Part shown: piece after piece, positions 7,815 through 15,935 of the stretch
Layout: each line of letters begins with the position of its first letter
Position numbering within the stretch: position 1 is the first letter of the stretch
Assembly: GCF_029533155.1 (NCBI RefSeq)
Contig: NZ_JAIZDB010000033.1
Location: forward strand, 1-42,311
Length of the DNA: 42,311 nt
Direction of reading: 5' to 3'
Origin: Psychrobacillus antarcticus
Lineage (GTDB): Bacteria > Bacillota > Bacilli > Bacillales_A > Planococcaceae
Made by a program: the position numbers and the translations under genes
Notes under the pieces: model-generated
Told to the model about the DNA's origin: nothing
What the model saw: only the letters and a program-made list of their open reading frames with translations
Database searches by the model: none

Positions 7815-8474
7815 TTATTCATTTTGATATACCCATTGTTGTAATGCTTTTTGATATCGTGATATCATCCAACCTAAAATTCTCCCTATAAAATAAGCAG
7901 CAACTATTGTTCCTATGCCAATTGATCCAAATGACTGTATGAAAACTAACCCAATGGCTGCTGAGATAATAACATTTAGTAAATCACTCATTATTTTTGC
8001 TTTACTAAATTTGATTTTGAACCGTTCGCTTATAACATAAGTTAAAGCATCATAGGGCATCAGTGGAAGTTTTGCAGTAAAATACCCGATTAATGCGGCC
8101 GATACGACAAATAAACTAATAATTAGATAGACACATCGTAATACGATTGATTCAGGCGGTGGTAGTAGTTGTACGAGGAATAATGTGGAGTCCATAAAGA
8201 ATCCAAACACAACCGAAATAAGTAGCTGAAGTATTAAATCTTTAATATCAATACGTTTGTTTAAAATGATTTGCACTACAATAAATAAAATATTTGCAAG
8301 AACTGTGGTAATTCCGATTGATAATCCTGACGTTAACACTAGTGCATATGCCAAAGAAGAAACTGGTGATACACCAAGCCCTGCCTGAATAGACAAACTA
8401 ACACCAAGTGTCAATAAAAATAAGCCACCAACGTATAAAACAAGGCGCCTTATTGTAACATTCTTATGATCCAT
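7815..8474 (-). CDS. YczE/YyaS-type integral membrane protein
   Basis: A 219-residue membrane protein with five or six hydrophobic segments. The family's N-terminal signature region is visible: LYVGGLFLLTLGVSLSIQAGLGVSPVSSLAYAL. A later LPLMPYDALTYVIS segment and a GSIGIGTIVAAYFIGRILGW stretch near the end also match the YczE group. The start is ATG 8474 with GGAAG upstream; the longer open frame adds 44 codons that run through the promoter region. It is divergently paired with a LysR regulator, which probably controls it. The transported or sensed compound is unknown. Confidence 0.87.
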   Translation of the reverse strand: MDHKNVTIRRLVLYVGGLFLLTLGVSLSIQAGLGVSPVSSLAYALVLTSGLSIGITTVLANILFIVVQIILNKRIDIKDLILQLLISVVFGFFMDSTLFLVQLLPPPESIVLRCVYLIISLFVVSAALIGYFTAKLPLMPYDALTYVISERFKIKFSKAKIMSDLLNVIISAAIGLVFIQSFGSIGIGTIVAAYFIGRILGWMISRYQKALQQWVYQNE

Positions 8475-8559
8475 ATATAGCTTCGCTTCCTTTTCTAATC
8501 TCCTATTTATCTTAACACTGCATTTAAGATATGAAAAATATATATATGATAAACTATTC

Positions 8560-8575
8560 ATATGAAAATACATAT
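8560..8575. promoter_or_regulatory. dyad, possible LysR-type operator
   Basis: ATATG at 8560-8564 and CATAT at 8571-8575 form an inverted repeat with six bases between, close to the usual LysR-box geometry. It lies 17 bases before the regulator's ATG and upstream of the divergent membrane-protein gene. AT-rich sequence makes chance dyads common here. Confidence 0.35.
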
Positions 8576-8591
8576 AAACAGAGGTGCATAA

Positions 8592-9467
8592 ATGGATATT
8601 CGACAATTACATTACTTTAGAGAAATTGTAAAACAGTCCAGCATTTCTAAAGCTGCAGAAGCACTTCATATCGCACAGCCACCACTCAGTCAACTCTTAA
8701 AAAAACTAGAAACAGAGCTTGGCACAACTCTAATCCATCGGTATCGTAAAAAATGGGAACTGACTGAAACAGGGGAAATATTATATCGATATGCGGATCA
8801 AATGATTATGCAAATGCAGGATGTGAAACAAAGAATTCAAGAAATAGAGCAAGGTGTAGCTGGAACTGTACGTATTGGTGTTTCTTCCGCATGCTCGAAT
8901 ATGCTGATCGACTATATTAGCATGTATAGAACACAATTTCCAAACGTCAAAATCAGTATTATTAACGGTAACTCTGAAGAATTATTAAAACGACTCGAAC
9001 AAAGAGAAATAGATCTTGCATTCCTTTTACGTCTAAGCAATAGCGAGCACTATGAGATGAAAATATTAAAAAAACAACCTTATGTCGTAATTGTCCCAAC
9101 TAGCTGGGCTACACCATTTTCACACCAACACGTAACATTTAAACAAATTGCCAAATTACCCTTCATCATGTTGGGAGCGATGGAAGGCCATTCTTTTCAT
9201 GGAGATATACGTAAAGCGTTTGAAGAACATCATATAGAACCAAATATTATAATCGAGTGTAAGGATATATCCATGGTAGCAACACTTGTCAGTAAAGGTT
9301 TGGGAGTATCCATCATTCCAAGCATGGATTATGCATCTACTTTTTTAGAAAACCTAACACTATTTGAATTGAAAGAATTTAGTCATAATGTGGAACCTGT
9401 CATCTTAAAACTAAAAGATGCACCTACTTCAAAAGTAGCCGGTCAATTTTGGGATATAGTAGATTAA
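8592..9467 (+). CDS. LysR-family transcriptional regulator
   Basis: A complete 291-residue LTTR. The N-terminal winged helix-turn-helix is textbook: MDIRQLHYFREIVKQSSISK, then AAEALHIAQPPLSQLLKKLE and LGTTLIHRYRKKWELTETG. The effector-binding domain covers about residues 90-290, with GTVRIGVSS at its start and VSKGLGVSIIPSMDY late. The RBS AGAGGTG lies six bases before ATG. It is divergent from the YczE-type gene with 117 bases between, the standard layout for a LysR regulator and its target. The co-inducer cannot be inferred. Confidence 0.94.
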   Translation: MDIRQLHYFREIVKQSSISKAAEALHIAQPPLSQLLKKLETELGTTLIHRYRKKWELTETGEILYRYADQMIMQMQDVKQRIQEIEQGVAGTVRIGVSSACSNMLIDYISMYRTQFPNVKISIINGNSEELLKRLEQREIDLAFLLRLSNSEHYEMKILKKQPYVVIVPTSWATPFSHQHVTFKQIAKLPFIMLGAMEGHSFHGDIRKAFEEHHIEPNIIIECKDISMVATLVSKGLGVSIIPSMDYASTFLENLTLFELKEFSHNVEPVILKLKDAPTSKVAGQFWDIVD

Positions 9468-9477
9468 TAAGGCTTAG

Positions 9478-9618
9478 CAAGGTATAGAAATTATATTCTA
9501 TGTTGATAATAATAAATTTTTTTTAGAGTTTTGGCACTGGAATGGTGAAATGCGAGAAATAAACGAAAGCTGGATAGTAAAAGAATACTTTTCTTCGTGG
9601 AGCATATATACAGAATAG
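9478..9618 (+). pseudogene. possible 3' remnant of an unknown gene
   Basis: A stretch of 46 sense codons ends in TAG and reads QGIEIIFYVDNNKFFLEFW, then HWNGEMREINESWIVKEYFSSWS. It lacks a start codon and ribosome binding site, and its aromatic-rich composition looks protein-like. It is probably the tail of a gene whose front has been lost. I do not recognise the family. Confidence 0.35.
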
Positions 9619-9656
9619 AAACTTAGATATTTACTTTTTGGTGAAGGGAGAATTTC

Positions 9657-10169
9657 ATGCGTAATTTAGTAAATGATAATCTGTATGAAACGAGAAATAA
9701 CTTAATAAAGGAGGTTGCTTCATTAAGTTATTCCCAATTTAATTATAGGCTTAGTATCGATATGTGGAGTATAGCACAAGTTTGTCATCACTTAGTTTTA
9801 GCGGAACAAGCAACAATAAAGGCTATTGCATGGGGATTAAAAAAGGTTGATAATACGCAAACAGAACGTAAAAACGTTCAACTTATTTTGGATCGAACGA
9901 ATAAGTTTAAAGCTCCCGAGATCGTTGAACCAGATGTAGAACCATTTGAATTTGAGTCAATCATTGATTTGTTAAACAATTCGAGAGAAAATTTTCTGAC
10001 CTTTCTTAGCACGATGGAGGATAAATCGATATTGACGGAAAGATCAATAAAGCATCCTGCTTTAGGTGAATTACCACTTGACCAATGGATTGAACAGGTA
10101 TATTTGCATGAACAGCGACACATAGAACAAATAAAAGAGATTAAATTACTTTTAGATGCGAAGAATTAA
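9657..10169 (+). CDS. DinB-like four-helix-bundle protein
   Basis: A 170-residue DinB superfamily protein. The typical metal-binding arrangement is present: a histidine after the conserved Trp (MWSIAQVCHHL, His44/45) and a C-terminal YLHEQRHIEQIKEI helix with His151 and His155. All-helical, cytosolic. Some family members are thiol S-transferases (bacillithiol-type) and others have no known activity. The ATG has GAAGGGAG seven bases upstream. It appears monocistronic; the next terminator to the right faces the other strand. Confidence 0.87.
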   Translation: MRNLVNDNLYETRNNLIKEVASLSYSQFNYRLSIDMWSIAQVCHHLVLAEQATIKAIAWGLKKVDNTQTERKNVQLILDRTNKFKAPEIVEPDVEPFEFESIIDLLNNSRENFLTFLSTMEDKSILTERSIKHPALGELPLDQWIEQVYLHEQRHIEQIKEIKLLLDAKN

Positions 10170-10220
10170 TAAACAGATTCCTGCTTAAGTAAGGGGAAAA
10201 AGAATTTTTAACTATGTGAA

Positions 10221-10259
10221 ATAATAAAAGACCCATACCAATAAAGCGGTAACGGGTCT
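10221..10259 (-). terminator. rho-independent terminator of the SDR gene
   Basis: AGACCC (10229-10234) pairs with GGGTCT (10254-10259), extended by ACC/GGT across a small internal loop. The minus strand continues TTTTATTATTT. It lies 25 bases past the SDR stop. Confidence 0.75.
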
Positions 10260-10284
10260 AATTTTGTGAAAAAACTATAGTAAT

Positions 10285-11010
10285 TTAGAAAGGATTTGTC
10301 GCTAATAGACTTGCTGTTTTCACGTAAATTCTTGGATTCAATTTTAATTGTGAAATGATGAAATCGGCAATGTCTTCTGGTTGCATAAATTGGTCGACTT
10401 TATCTTTATCTACTAAAGATGAATTTATAGCAAGCTCAGTTACTACTGTACTTGGAGTCAGTGCTGTCACCCGTATATTATTTCGGCGAACTTCTTGAGC
10501 CAATGATTCTGTTAGTCCAATAACACCAAATTTAGATGCACTATAAGCACTTGAACCAGGTGCTCCGTTTAATCCATTTGTAGAAGAAATATTAATAATA
10601 TCTCCTCCATTTTTTTCGATCAATTGTGGAAGCACTGTATGAGTTACATAATAAGTACCCATTAAGTTAACATCAATAATCTTCTTCCACCCCAAAGGAT
10701 CCGTATCAACTAGTTTCTCAAAGCCGCCAATTCCTGCATTGTTTATTAATATATCGGCTGTGCCTAATTCATTCGTTAATTTTTCAATTGCTTGCTGCAC
10801 TTGTTCTAATGAAGAAACATCTGCTGCTGCATAAGCGACTTTAACACCTAAGCCATCTATTTCCTTCGCTACATCCTTTAACGCTTCCTCTGTTCTTGCA
10901 AGTAATCCAACATTTACTCCTTCTTTTGCCAAAGCAATAGCTATAGCTTCGCCAATACCTCTTCCTGCACCCGTTACAAATGCTACTTTACCTGTTAATG
11001 ATTGTCCCAT
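10285..11010 (-). CDS. yoxD: short-chain dehydrogenase/reductase, YoxD-like
   Basis: A 241-residue classical SDR. It has the cofactor loop TGAGRGIG (near residue 15), NNAG (ILINNAGIGG), the catalytic Ser (INISSTNG) and the YSASKFG catalytic Tyr-Lys pair. From memory it matches B. subtilis YoxD throughout, including the IRVTALTPSTV segment and the C-terminal MQPEDIADFII with LNPRIYVKTASL. Such proteins are often annotated as 3-oxoacyl-ACP reductases, although the true substrate is unclear. Start ATG 11010 has AAAGGAG ten bases upstream; the longer frame's first 22 codons are unrelated to the family. Confidence 0.92.
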   Translation of the reverse strand: MGQSLTGKVAFVTGAGRGIGEAIAIALAKEGVNVGLLARTEEALKDVAKEIDGLGVKVAYAAADVSSLEQVQQAIEKLTNELGTADILINNAGIGGFEKLVDTDPLGWKKIIDVNLMGTYYVTHTVLPQLIEKNGGDIINISSTNGLNGAPGSSAYSASKFGVIGLTESLAQEVRRNNIRVTALTPSTVVTELAINSSLVDKDKVDQFMQPEDIADFIISQLKLNPRIYVKTASLLATNPF

Positions 11011-11207
11011 GTTTAGCAACTCCTTTGTATTTAATATTCTCTTACTATCATAATCCTCTAAAATGGAAAACTCCAATTAGCCAACTCCACTAGTAAAATC
11101 ATAAAAGCTTTTCGTTATTCGTCAACCACATTTTTATTAATTTTAAAGTCCCATGAACCCAGTATTCACTAGATACTTTTATATACTTACTATTATTCTG
11201 CAAGCAA

Positions 11208-11245
11208 AAGACCCGAGAGAAGTGATTATCACTTTTCTCGGCCCT
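11208..11245 (-). terminator. rho-independent terminator of the flavin oxidoreductase gene
   Basis: A 13-bp stem (11213-11225 with 11229-11241, one G-T pair) has a three-base loop. The minus strand continues TCTTTTGC, and the plus strand also has a CCCTTTTTA run. Confidence 0.85.
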
Positions 11246-11247
11246 TT

Positions 11248-12372
11248 TTAGTCTTCTACTGGTAACCAGCCTTTTACATTCATTAGTCTATCCCATAATG
11301 GATCTGGAATGACTAATTCCTCCTGAGCATGTCTAGAAAGCGTTTTACGTATTTGATCTTCCCCACCCGCTTGGACTTTCTCGATCCACTTCGGTTCCAT
11401 TAGTAATTCACGACCTAACGCAACGAATGGGACTCCTGTTTCGAGTGCTTCTACCACTTCATCAGGTGTATGCAATGAACCTACCCCAACTACAGGTGTA
11501 CGATTCCCTATTTTTTCATGTACCTTAATGATTCTTGACTGCGTTTTATCTTCTTCGCGGAAGGAGCCATTCCAAAAATGATTAACAGACACATGTAAAT
11601 AATCTAATCCTTGATCTGCCAGCTTATCGACAAGTTGAAGTGTATCTTCCAATTGAATTCCTGGATTACTACCCTCTTCTGGAGAAATACGGTAACCAAT
11701 GATAAATGGAGATTTTGCGTGTTCCTGTATTGCTTTTTTGACAGAATCTACGATTGCTAAAGGAAACTTCATCCGATTATCAAGGGATCCGCCCCATTGA
11801 TCTTCTCTTCTATTAGAATGAGGCGAGAAGAATTGCTGCAATAAATAAGTGTTCGCCCCATGGATTTCTACTCCATCAAAGCCTGCTTCTATTGCTCTTC
11901 TAGTAGCATCTCCAAAAGCTTGTATGGTCTTATTAATTTCATCCTCTGTCATCGCTCTCGGAACTATTGCGCCATCTCGTTCTGAAGCAATTGCACTTGC
12001 CGAGACTGGTTGTTGATCTGGCAGTAGTTGTGGCGGTGACTGTCTGCCACCATGATAAATCTGTATAATAGCTTTTGTTCCATTCGACTGAATTGTTTGC
12101 GCTAGTTTTTTTAATCCTGGAAGGAATTGATCATCGTCTATACTGAATTGCCCTGGAAATCCTTTACCACCTTTGATCACATATGCACAGGCGGTGATGA
12201 ATGTACCGACTCCACCAGAACGCTCTTTATAATAGGCTAGCTCTCTTTCAGAAACTTCTCCATTTTCTTCCGAGGAATAGTGAGTCATTGGAGCGACCAT
12301 TATTCGATTTTTCACTTCTACTCCTGATGGAAACGTAAATTTTTGAAATATCTTTTCATATTTTTGCTTCAT
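11248..12372 (-). CDS. yqiG: NADH-dependent flavin oxidoreductase, YqiG-like (old yellow enzyme family)
   Basis: A 374-residue FMN enzyme of the OYE family, TIM-barrel fold. Seen: NRIMVAPMTHYSS near the N-terminus (FMN binding), IQIYHGGRQ, and the substrate-site GFDGVEIHGANTYLLQQFFSP followed by RREDQWGGSLDNR. A C-terminal PVVGVGSLHTPDEV and FVALGRELL segment matches the phosphate-binding end of the barrel. Sequence and length resemble B. subtilis YqiG. Start ATG 12372 is preceded by AAAGGAG. It probably reduces activated alkenes; the physiological substrate is unknown. It stands alone between two terminators. Confidence 0.92.
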   Translation of the reverse strand: MKQKYEKIFQKFTFPSGVEVKNRIMVAPMTHYSSEENGEVSERELAYYKERSGGVGTFITACAYVIKGGKGFPGQFSIDDDQFLPGLKKLAQTIQSNGTKAIIQIYHGGRQSPPQLLPDQQPVSASAIASERDGAIVPRAMTEDEINKTIQAFGDATRRAIEAGFDGVEIHGANTYLLQQFFSPHSNRREDQWGGSLDNRMKFPLAIVDSVKKAIQEHAKSPFIIGYRISPEEGSNPGIQLEDTLQLVDKLADQGLDYLHVSVNHFWNGSFREEDKTQSRIIKVHEKIGNRTPVVGVGSLHTPDEVVEALETGVPFVALGRELLMEPKWIEKVQAGGEDQIRKTLSRHAQEELVIPDPLWDRLMNVKGWLPVED

Positions 12373-12475
12373 TTTATTAACTCCTTTACTAGCCATTCCT
12401 TAGAAGGACAATGTATTATCAATATCAATACTACAGAACTTATCGATAATCTTCCAACAATCTGCCACATAAAAG

Positions 12476-12520
12476 ATCCCTATGCCGCACACACTCAAAG
12501 ATAATGTGTGACACAGGGAT
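12476..12520 (-). terminator. rho-independent terminator of the VWA lipoprotein gene
   Basis: ATCCCT (12476-12481) pairs with AGGGAT (12515-12520), and the inner GCACACA region pairs with TGTGTG. The minus strand continues CTTTTATG. Confidence 0.75.
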
Positions 12521-12524
12521 TTAT

Positions 12525-13940
12525 TTATTGCTCGGACCTAATTTTTTCTATTTCCTTCACCCAAGCATCAATGTTTTGGTGGATGCGTTCATACTCATCA
12601 TCGACCTCTTTAACTTTGCCGGATTTTAGTTGTTTATTATTAACAAGGAGCTGATCTTTATGCTGATTGACCTTCTCGGTAAGTTCCTCTCCTTGATCCT
12701 TTGTAATCACCTCTTCAGAAACTAATAATTGAATCATTTCCCTAAAACGACTACTTTCTATGTTGACTGCATTATTTAGTTTCATGGACAGTTGTCCGAT
12801 GGAATATTTTGCGTTAGAAACTGCAAAACCATTTGGCCCTGAGAGCTGAATATAAACTACATCTGTCATACTTGGGAAAACCCATTTTTCTGCAATGCTA
12901 TTATTTAGTTCTTCGCTATTGTCAGCAGAAATATACTCTCCATTTCCTGCTTCAGCTACCACTTTTAACTGGTCTTCTCCTTTTTGATCCACATTAAATC
13001 CAATAATATTTACCTTGCGATTTTCGTTACCCTGTGCAAATTCTTTTGCCGCTTTAACTGGGTCTCCATCACAGGTTTCTGCTCCATCACTAACAAAATA
13101 AACCGTTAATGGACCTTCCATGTTTTTACTTTCTTCATGAACAGTCTGAATAGCGGCAGCTAGTGGTGTCCATCCTTTGGCAGCCACATTATCTACCGTA
13201 GCATCAAATTCTTTTTCCTTATAATTTTGCAATGGAAATACTTCATCTATTTTTGTACATGAAAGTTGCTTGTCTTTATCTTCCTGTGTTCCTGCGTGTC
13301 CATACACATAAAGGGAGACTTCATTGTCTTCTCCTAAAGTTTTCGCAAATCGCTTAACTGCAATTTTGGCTATACCCATTTTTTGCTTACCATCCACAGA
13401 GAGTAGCATACTTGAACTCGCATCCAATAACAGAAAAGCTTTTGTCGGAACCGCCTCCTGATTCCCACCCTCAACTCCAAACTCCTTAGTCGGTTTTGGC
13501 AAATACGGCTCGGTCATTACTGCAGCATAGTTCATTTGCTTATCTATTAAATCCTTATATACATTGCTTCCAAAGTAATAACGCAGTGCCTGGAACATTG
13601 TATCTGTGTCATCAGCTGCTGCTATCACAGTTTCTAACTCTTTCTTTTCCTTTGTACTTAGTTCTCTAGCTTCTTGGGGCCAGCTAGAAGTTTCATAATC
13701 TAATGTGTAGTCAAGAGCGAATAATCCAGGCTCGACATCCTTCAATTCTTCTATTGTAGTAGGAATTACCACTTGGTCGATTACACTAAAATCCGCTTCC
13801 TTAAATTCTGTCTTCCCCACTGCTTGTTTTTCTTCTACCTCCGTCTCTTCGACTTGCTCTGTAATCTTAGCTTCTTCACTTTCGCTACAGCCCGAGAAAA
13901 GCAAAGCCAGTAATGCAACTGGAATAATTTTTCTAAACAT
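12525..13940 (-). CDS. von Willebrand factor A domain lipoprotein
   Basis: A 471-residue exported lipoprotein. The signal peptide ends in a lipobox LFSGC with Cys18, followed by an acidic spacer. The VWA domain (about 165-345) has a complete MIDAS metal site: DASSS at 173-177, the Thr of GWTPLAAAI, and the Asp of FVSDGAETCDG. The C-terminal third (about 350-471) is helical and charged, rich in Glu/Lys. It would be anchored to the outer face of the membrane and bind a partner in a metal-dependent way. It recalls YwmC/YwmD-type Bacillus proteins but is longer. The RBS AAAGGAGG is excellent. The partner is unknown. Confidence 0.9.
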   Translation of the reverse strand: MFRKIIPVALLALLFSGCSESEEAKITEQVEETEVEEKQAVGKTEFKEADFSVIDQVVIPTTIEELKDVEPGLFALDYTLDYETSSWPQEARELSTKEKKELETVIAAADDTDTMFQALRYYFGSNVYKDLIDKQMNYAAVMTEPYLPKPTKEFGVEGGNQEAVPTKAFLLLDASSSMLLSVDGKQKMGIAKIAVKRFAKTLGEDNEVSLYVYGHAGTQEDKDKQLSCTKIDEVFPLQNYKEKEFDATVDNVAAKGWTPLAAAIQTVHEESKNMEGPLTVYFVSDGAETCDGDPVKAAKEFAQGNENRKVNIIGFNVDQKGEDQLKVVAEAGNGEYISADNSEELNNSIAEKWVFPSMTDVVYIQLSGPNGFAVSNAKYSIGQLSMKLNNAVNIESSRFREMIQLLVSEEVITKDQGEELTEKVNQHKDQLLVNNKQLKSGKVKEVDDEYERIHQNIDAWVKEIEKIRSEQ

Positions 13941-14035
13941 CGAAGACCTCCTTTTAACGCATTACTCTCTATACGTATGTAACCTATATTTGTTTCATTA
14001 AAAATGGATTACTGAGTTCAAGGTACAAAATTTCA

Positions 14036-14085
14036 CAAAAAATACCAGCTCCTAATACAAATCGAAATTTGCATAGAAACTGGTA
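14036..14085 (-). terminator. rho-independent terminator of the peptide-transporter operon
   Basis: TACCAG (14043-14048) pairs with CTGGTA (14080-14085), with an inner CAAAT/ATTTG helix. The minus strand then reads TTTTTTGTG. It lies directly after the solute-binding protein gene. Confidence 0.8.
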
Positions 14086-14096
14086 CCTATTAATGA

Positions 14097-15908
14097 TTAT
14101 TTATTTGCATTATAAGCTTCTAAAAACTCTTTTACTTTCGCTGGATCTGCAACTAACTCATTTCCAGTATCAACAAGTGGGCTTACAGTAGAAACTGCTT
14201 TATTTTTGTTTCCTTGATAATAATTCAAAATTTCATCTTGGTTAATCGAATACAGAATAGCTTTTCTTAAATCTTCGCTATCTGATACTTCACGATTTTC
14301 CGTGTTAAACAATAGATATGAAACAGCGTTACTGTCACTTTTTTGAAGGGTTAACTTACTATCGCCTTCTACTAGGTCATATTTTGTTTCTGGCACTCCG
14401 TTGAATATATGAATTTCTCCATTACGCAATGCTGAAAGTGCGCTATCCGGATCTTGTATGAAACGTACAGCTACATTGGAAATCTTCGCTTCATTTTCAG
14501 TTCCTGTCATATACGCTGGGTTCTTTAGAAATACAGCTTCGTAATCATTTTTATGTGACAAGATATAAGGTCCACTTGCATATAACGTATTGTTATATTT
14601 GGCTCCCTCTGTAACTGTGTTTTGATCTCCATAAGGAATGTCTGTATTCACATCGAATGTTTCCACGTCGTACGTATTAATACTTTCTACTTGTTTCTTA
14701 GACACAATCCCCGCAGATTGATGTGCTAAATAATTTAGTACTTGCGGGAAAGGATTTACGGTTGTAATTTTCACTACTTGATATTTACCCGCTTTATTAT
14801 CTGCTGTATTTTTGTCTTCTACTAATTCGGTGATTTTAGCATCTAAGCCTTCTTCAAGTGCTTCTTTTACGGTAACGTCGCTACCAGATTGTTTTACATC
14901 AAGCTCTGTTAGGTCCGTTACAACTTCTATTTCTTCCATGCTTTCATGTAAGCTGTATGTGCGATGGTCTGGTACAGATTTTTCGTCCTTAGCACGGTTT
15001 AATGAGAATACAACATCATCTGCACCAACGCGTTCCCCAGTATCCACTGCTTTTTCATTAGTAACAGCAGCAAAGTTGATGTCGTCACGTAGAAGGAAGT
15101 AATAGGATTGATTTCCCTCTGCGATTGCGTGGTTAAGTGACAAAGAGCCATCTGAAACTACTTTATCATCATCTGTTAAATTCACTAGTCTTACATACAT
15201 ATTTGTATTTAGCGTATTAATCGAACCGTCATTTCCTTTAATCGGATCTAAAGATGTTAGAACTCCGATTGCTTGCTGCATGATTAATGGTTGTGTTGCT
15301 CTTTTTGAAGTATCTGCAAAGTCAATAGATTCCCATGCACTTGCACGTGATTTTGCAAGTCTTACTGTATCTACATTTAAGATTTCTTTATTTACACCTT
15401 GTGCTTTGAATGAGTTATATAGAGGTGCAATGTATGCTTTATCAAATACGAGATGTTGTTCTAATTTTTTATATGTCTTCGTAAAATCTTCTTTCGTTTC
15501 TGTACTTGCTTGATCAATTAATTTATCCACTTCTTCATCAGCCATAATACTATTATCACCATCTGATTTGAATAGCGAACGTACTGCGTAATCAGGATTT
15601 CCTGTGACTGTAGTCCAGCTAGACAATGCTAAATCATAGTTACCAGCATCTTTTTGAGCTGTAAAGCTACCGTAATCTGGTTGGATATTCAACTTCACAT
15701 CAAAACCATTTTTTATCAGTTGGTCACGTACGATGTTCATATCCGCTTCCCCAGTGCTCATACCTAACAGTTCAATAGCTACTGGACTATTATCCGTTTT
15801 TACATCTTTGTTATCATTTCCTTTATCCGCAACGTCCGATTTCGTATTTACACATCCTGCTAATATCAAAACAAAAGTGAACAGGATTGCCAATAAACTT
15901 TTTTTCAT
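14097..15908 (-). CDS. peptide/nickel-type ABC transporter solute-binding lipoprotein, circularly permuted
   Basis: A 603-residue lipoprotein (lipobox LILAGC, Cys19) of the SBP_bac_5/DppA-OppA family. The order of its parts is unusual. Residues about 43-185 read like the C-terminal lobe of DppA: ELLGMS, a DQLIKNGFDVKLNIQPDYGSF helix-strand unit, GNYDLALSSW, EEVDKLIDQAS and YKKLEQHLVFDKAYIAPLY. The usual N-terminal lobe follows (LTSLDPIKG, YYFLLRDDINF, VGADDVVFSLNRAKD, ASGPYIL, LLFNTENR..SEDLRKAILYSINQDEIL). The chain ends at DPAKVKEFLEAYN, where normal family members continue into the lobe found here at the front. ATG 15908 is eight bases from AGGAGG; ATG 15914 is only two. It is the last gene of the permease operon and delivers substrate to the two permeases. 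Confidence 0.9.
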   Translation of the reverse strand: MKKSLLAILFTFVLILAGCVNTKSDVADKGNDNKDVKTDNSPVAIELLGMSTGEADMNIVRDQLIKNGFDVKLNIQPDYGSFTAQKDAGNYDLALSSWTTVTGNPDYAVRSLFKSDGDNSIMADEEVDKLIDQASTETKEDFTKTYKKLEQHLVFDKAYIAPLYNSFKAQGVNKEILNVDTVRLAKSRASAWESIDFADTSKRATQPLIMQQAIGVLTSLDPIKGNDGSINTLNTNMYVRLVNLTDDDKVVSDGSLSLNHAIAEGNQSYYFLLRDDINFAAVTNEKAVDTGERVGADDVVFSLNRAKDEKSVPDHRTYSLHESMEEIEVVTDLTELDVKQSGSDVTVKEALEEGLDAKITELVEDKNTADNKAGKYQVVKITTVNPFPQVLNYLAHQSAGIVSKKQVESINTYDVETFDVNTDIPYGDQNTVTEGAKYNNTLYASGPYILSHKNDYEAVFLKNPAYMTGTENEAKISNVAVRFIQDPDSALSALRNGEIHIFNGVPETKYDLVEGDSKLTLQKSDSNAVSYLLFNTENREVSDSEDLRKAILYSINQDEILNYYQGNKNKAVSTVSPLVDTGNELVADPAKVKEFLEAYNANK

Positions 15909-15935
15909 ATTCATTTCCTCCTAAAATAGTTTTAT

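Noticed and set aside
8474-8606. 44-codon N-terminal extension of the YczE-like protein
   Set aside because: It overlaps the LysR start and the promoter gap, and a start with a better site exists at 8474 with the family N-terminus.
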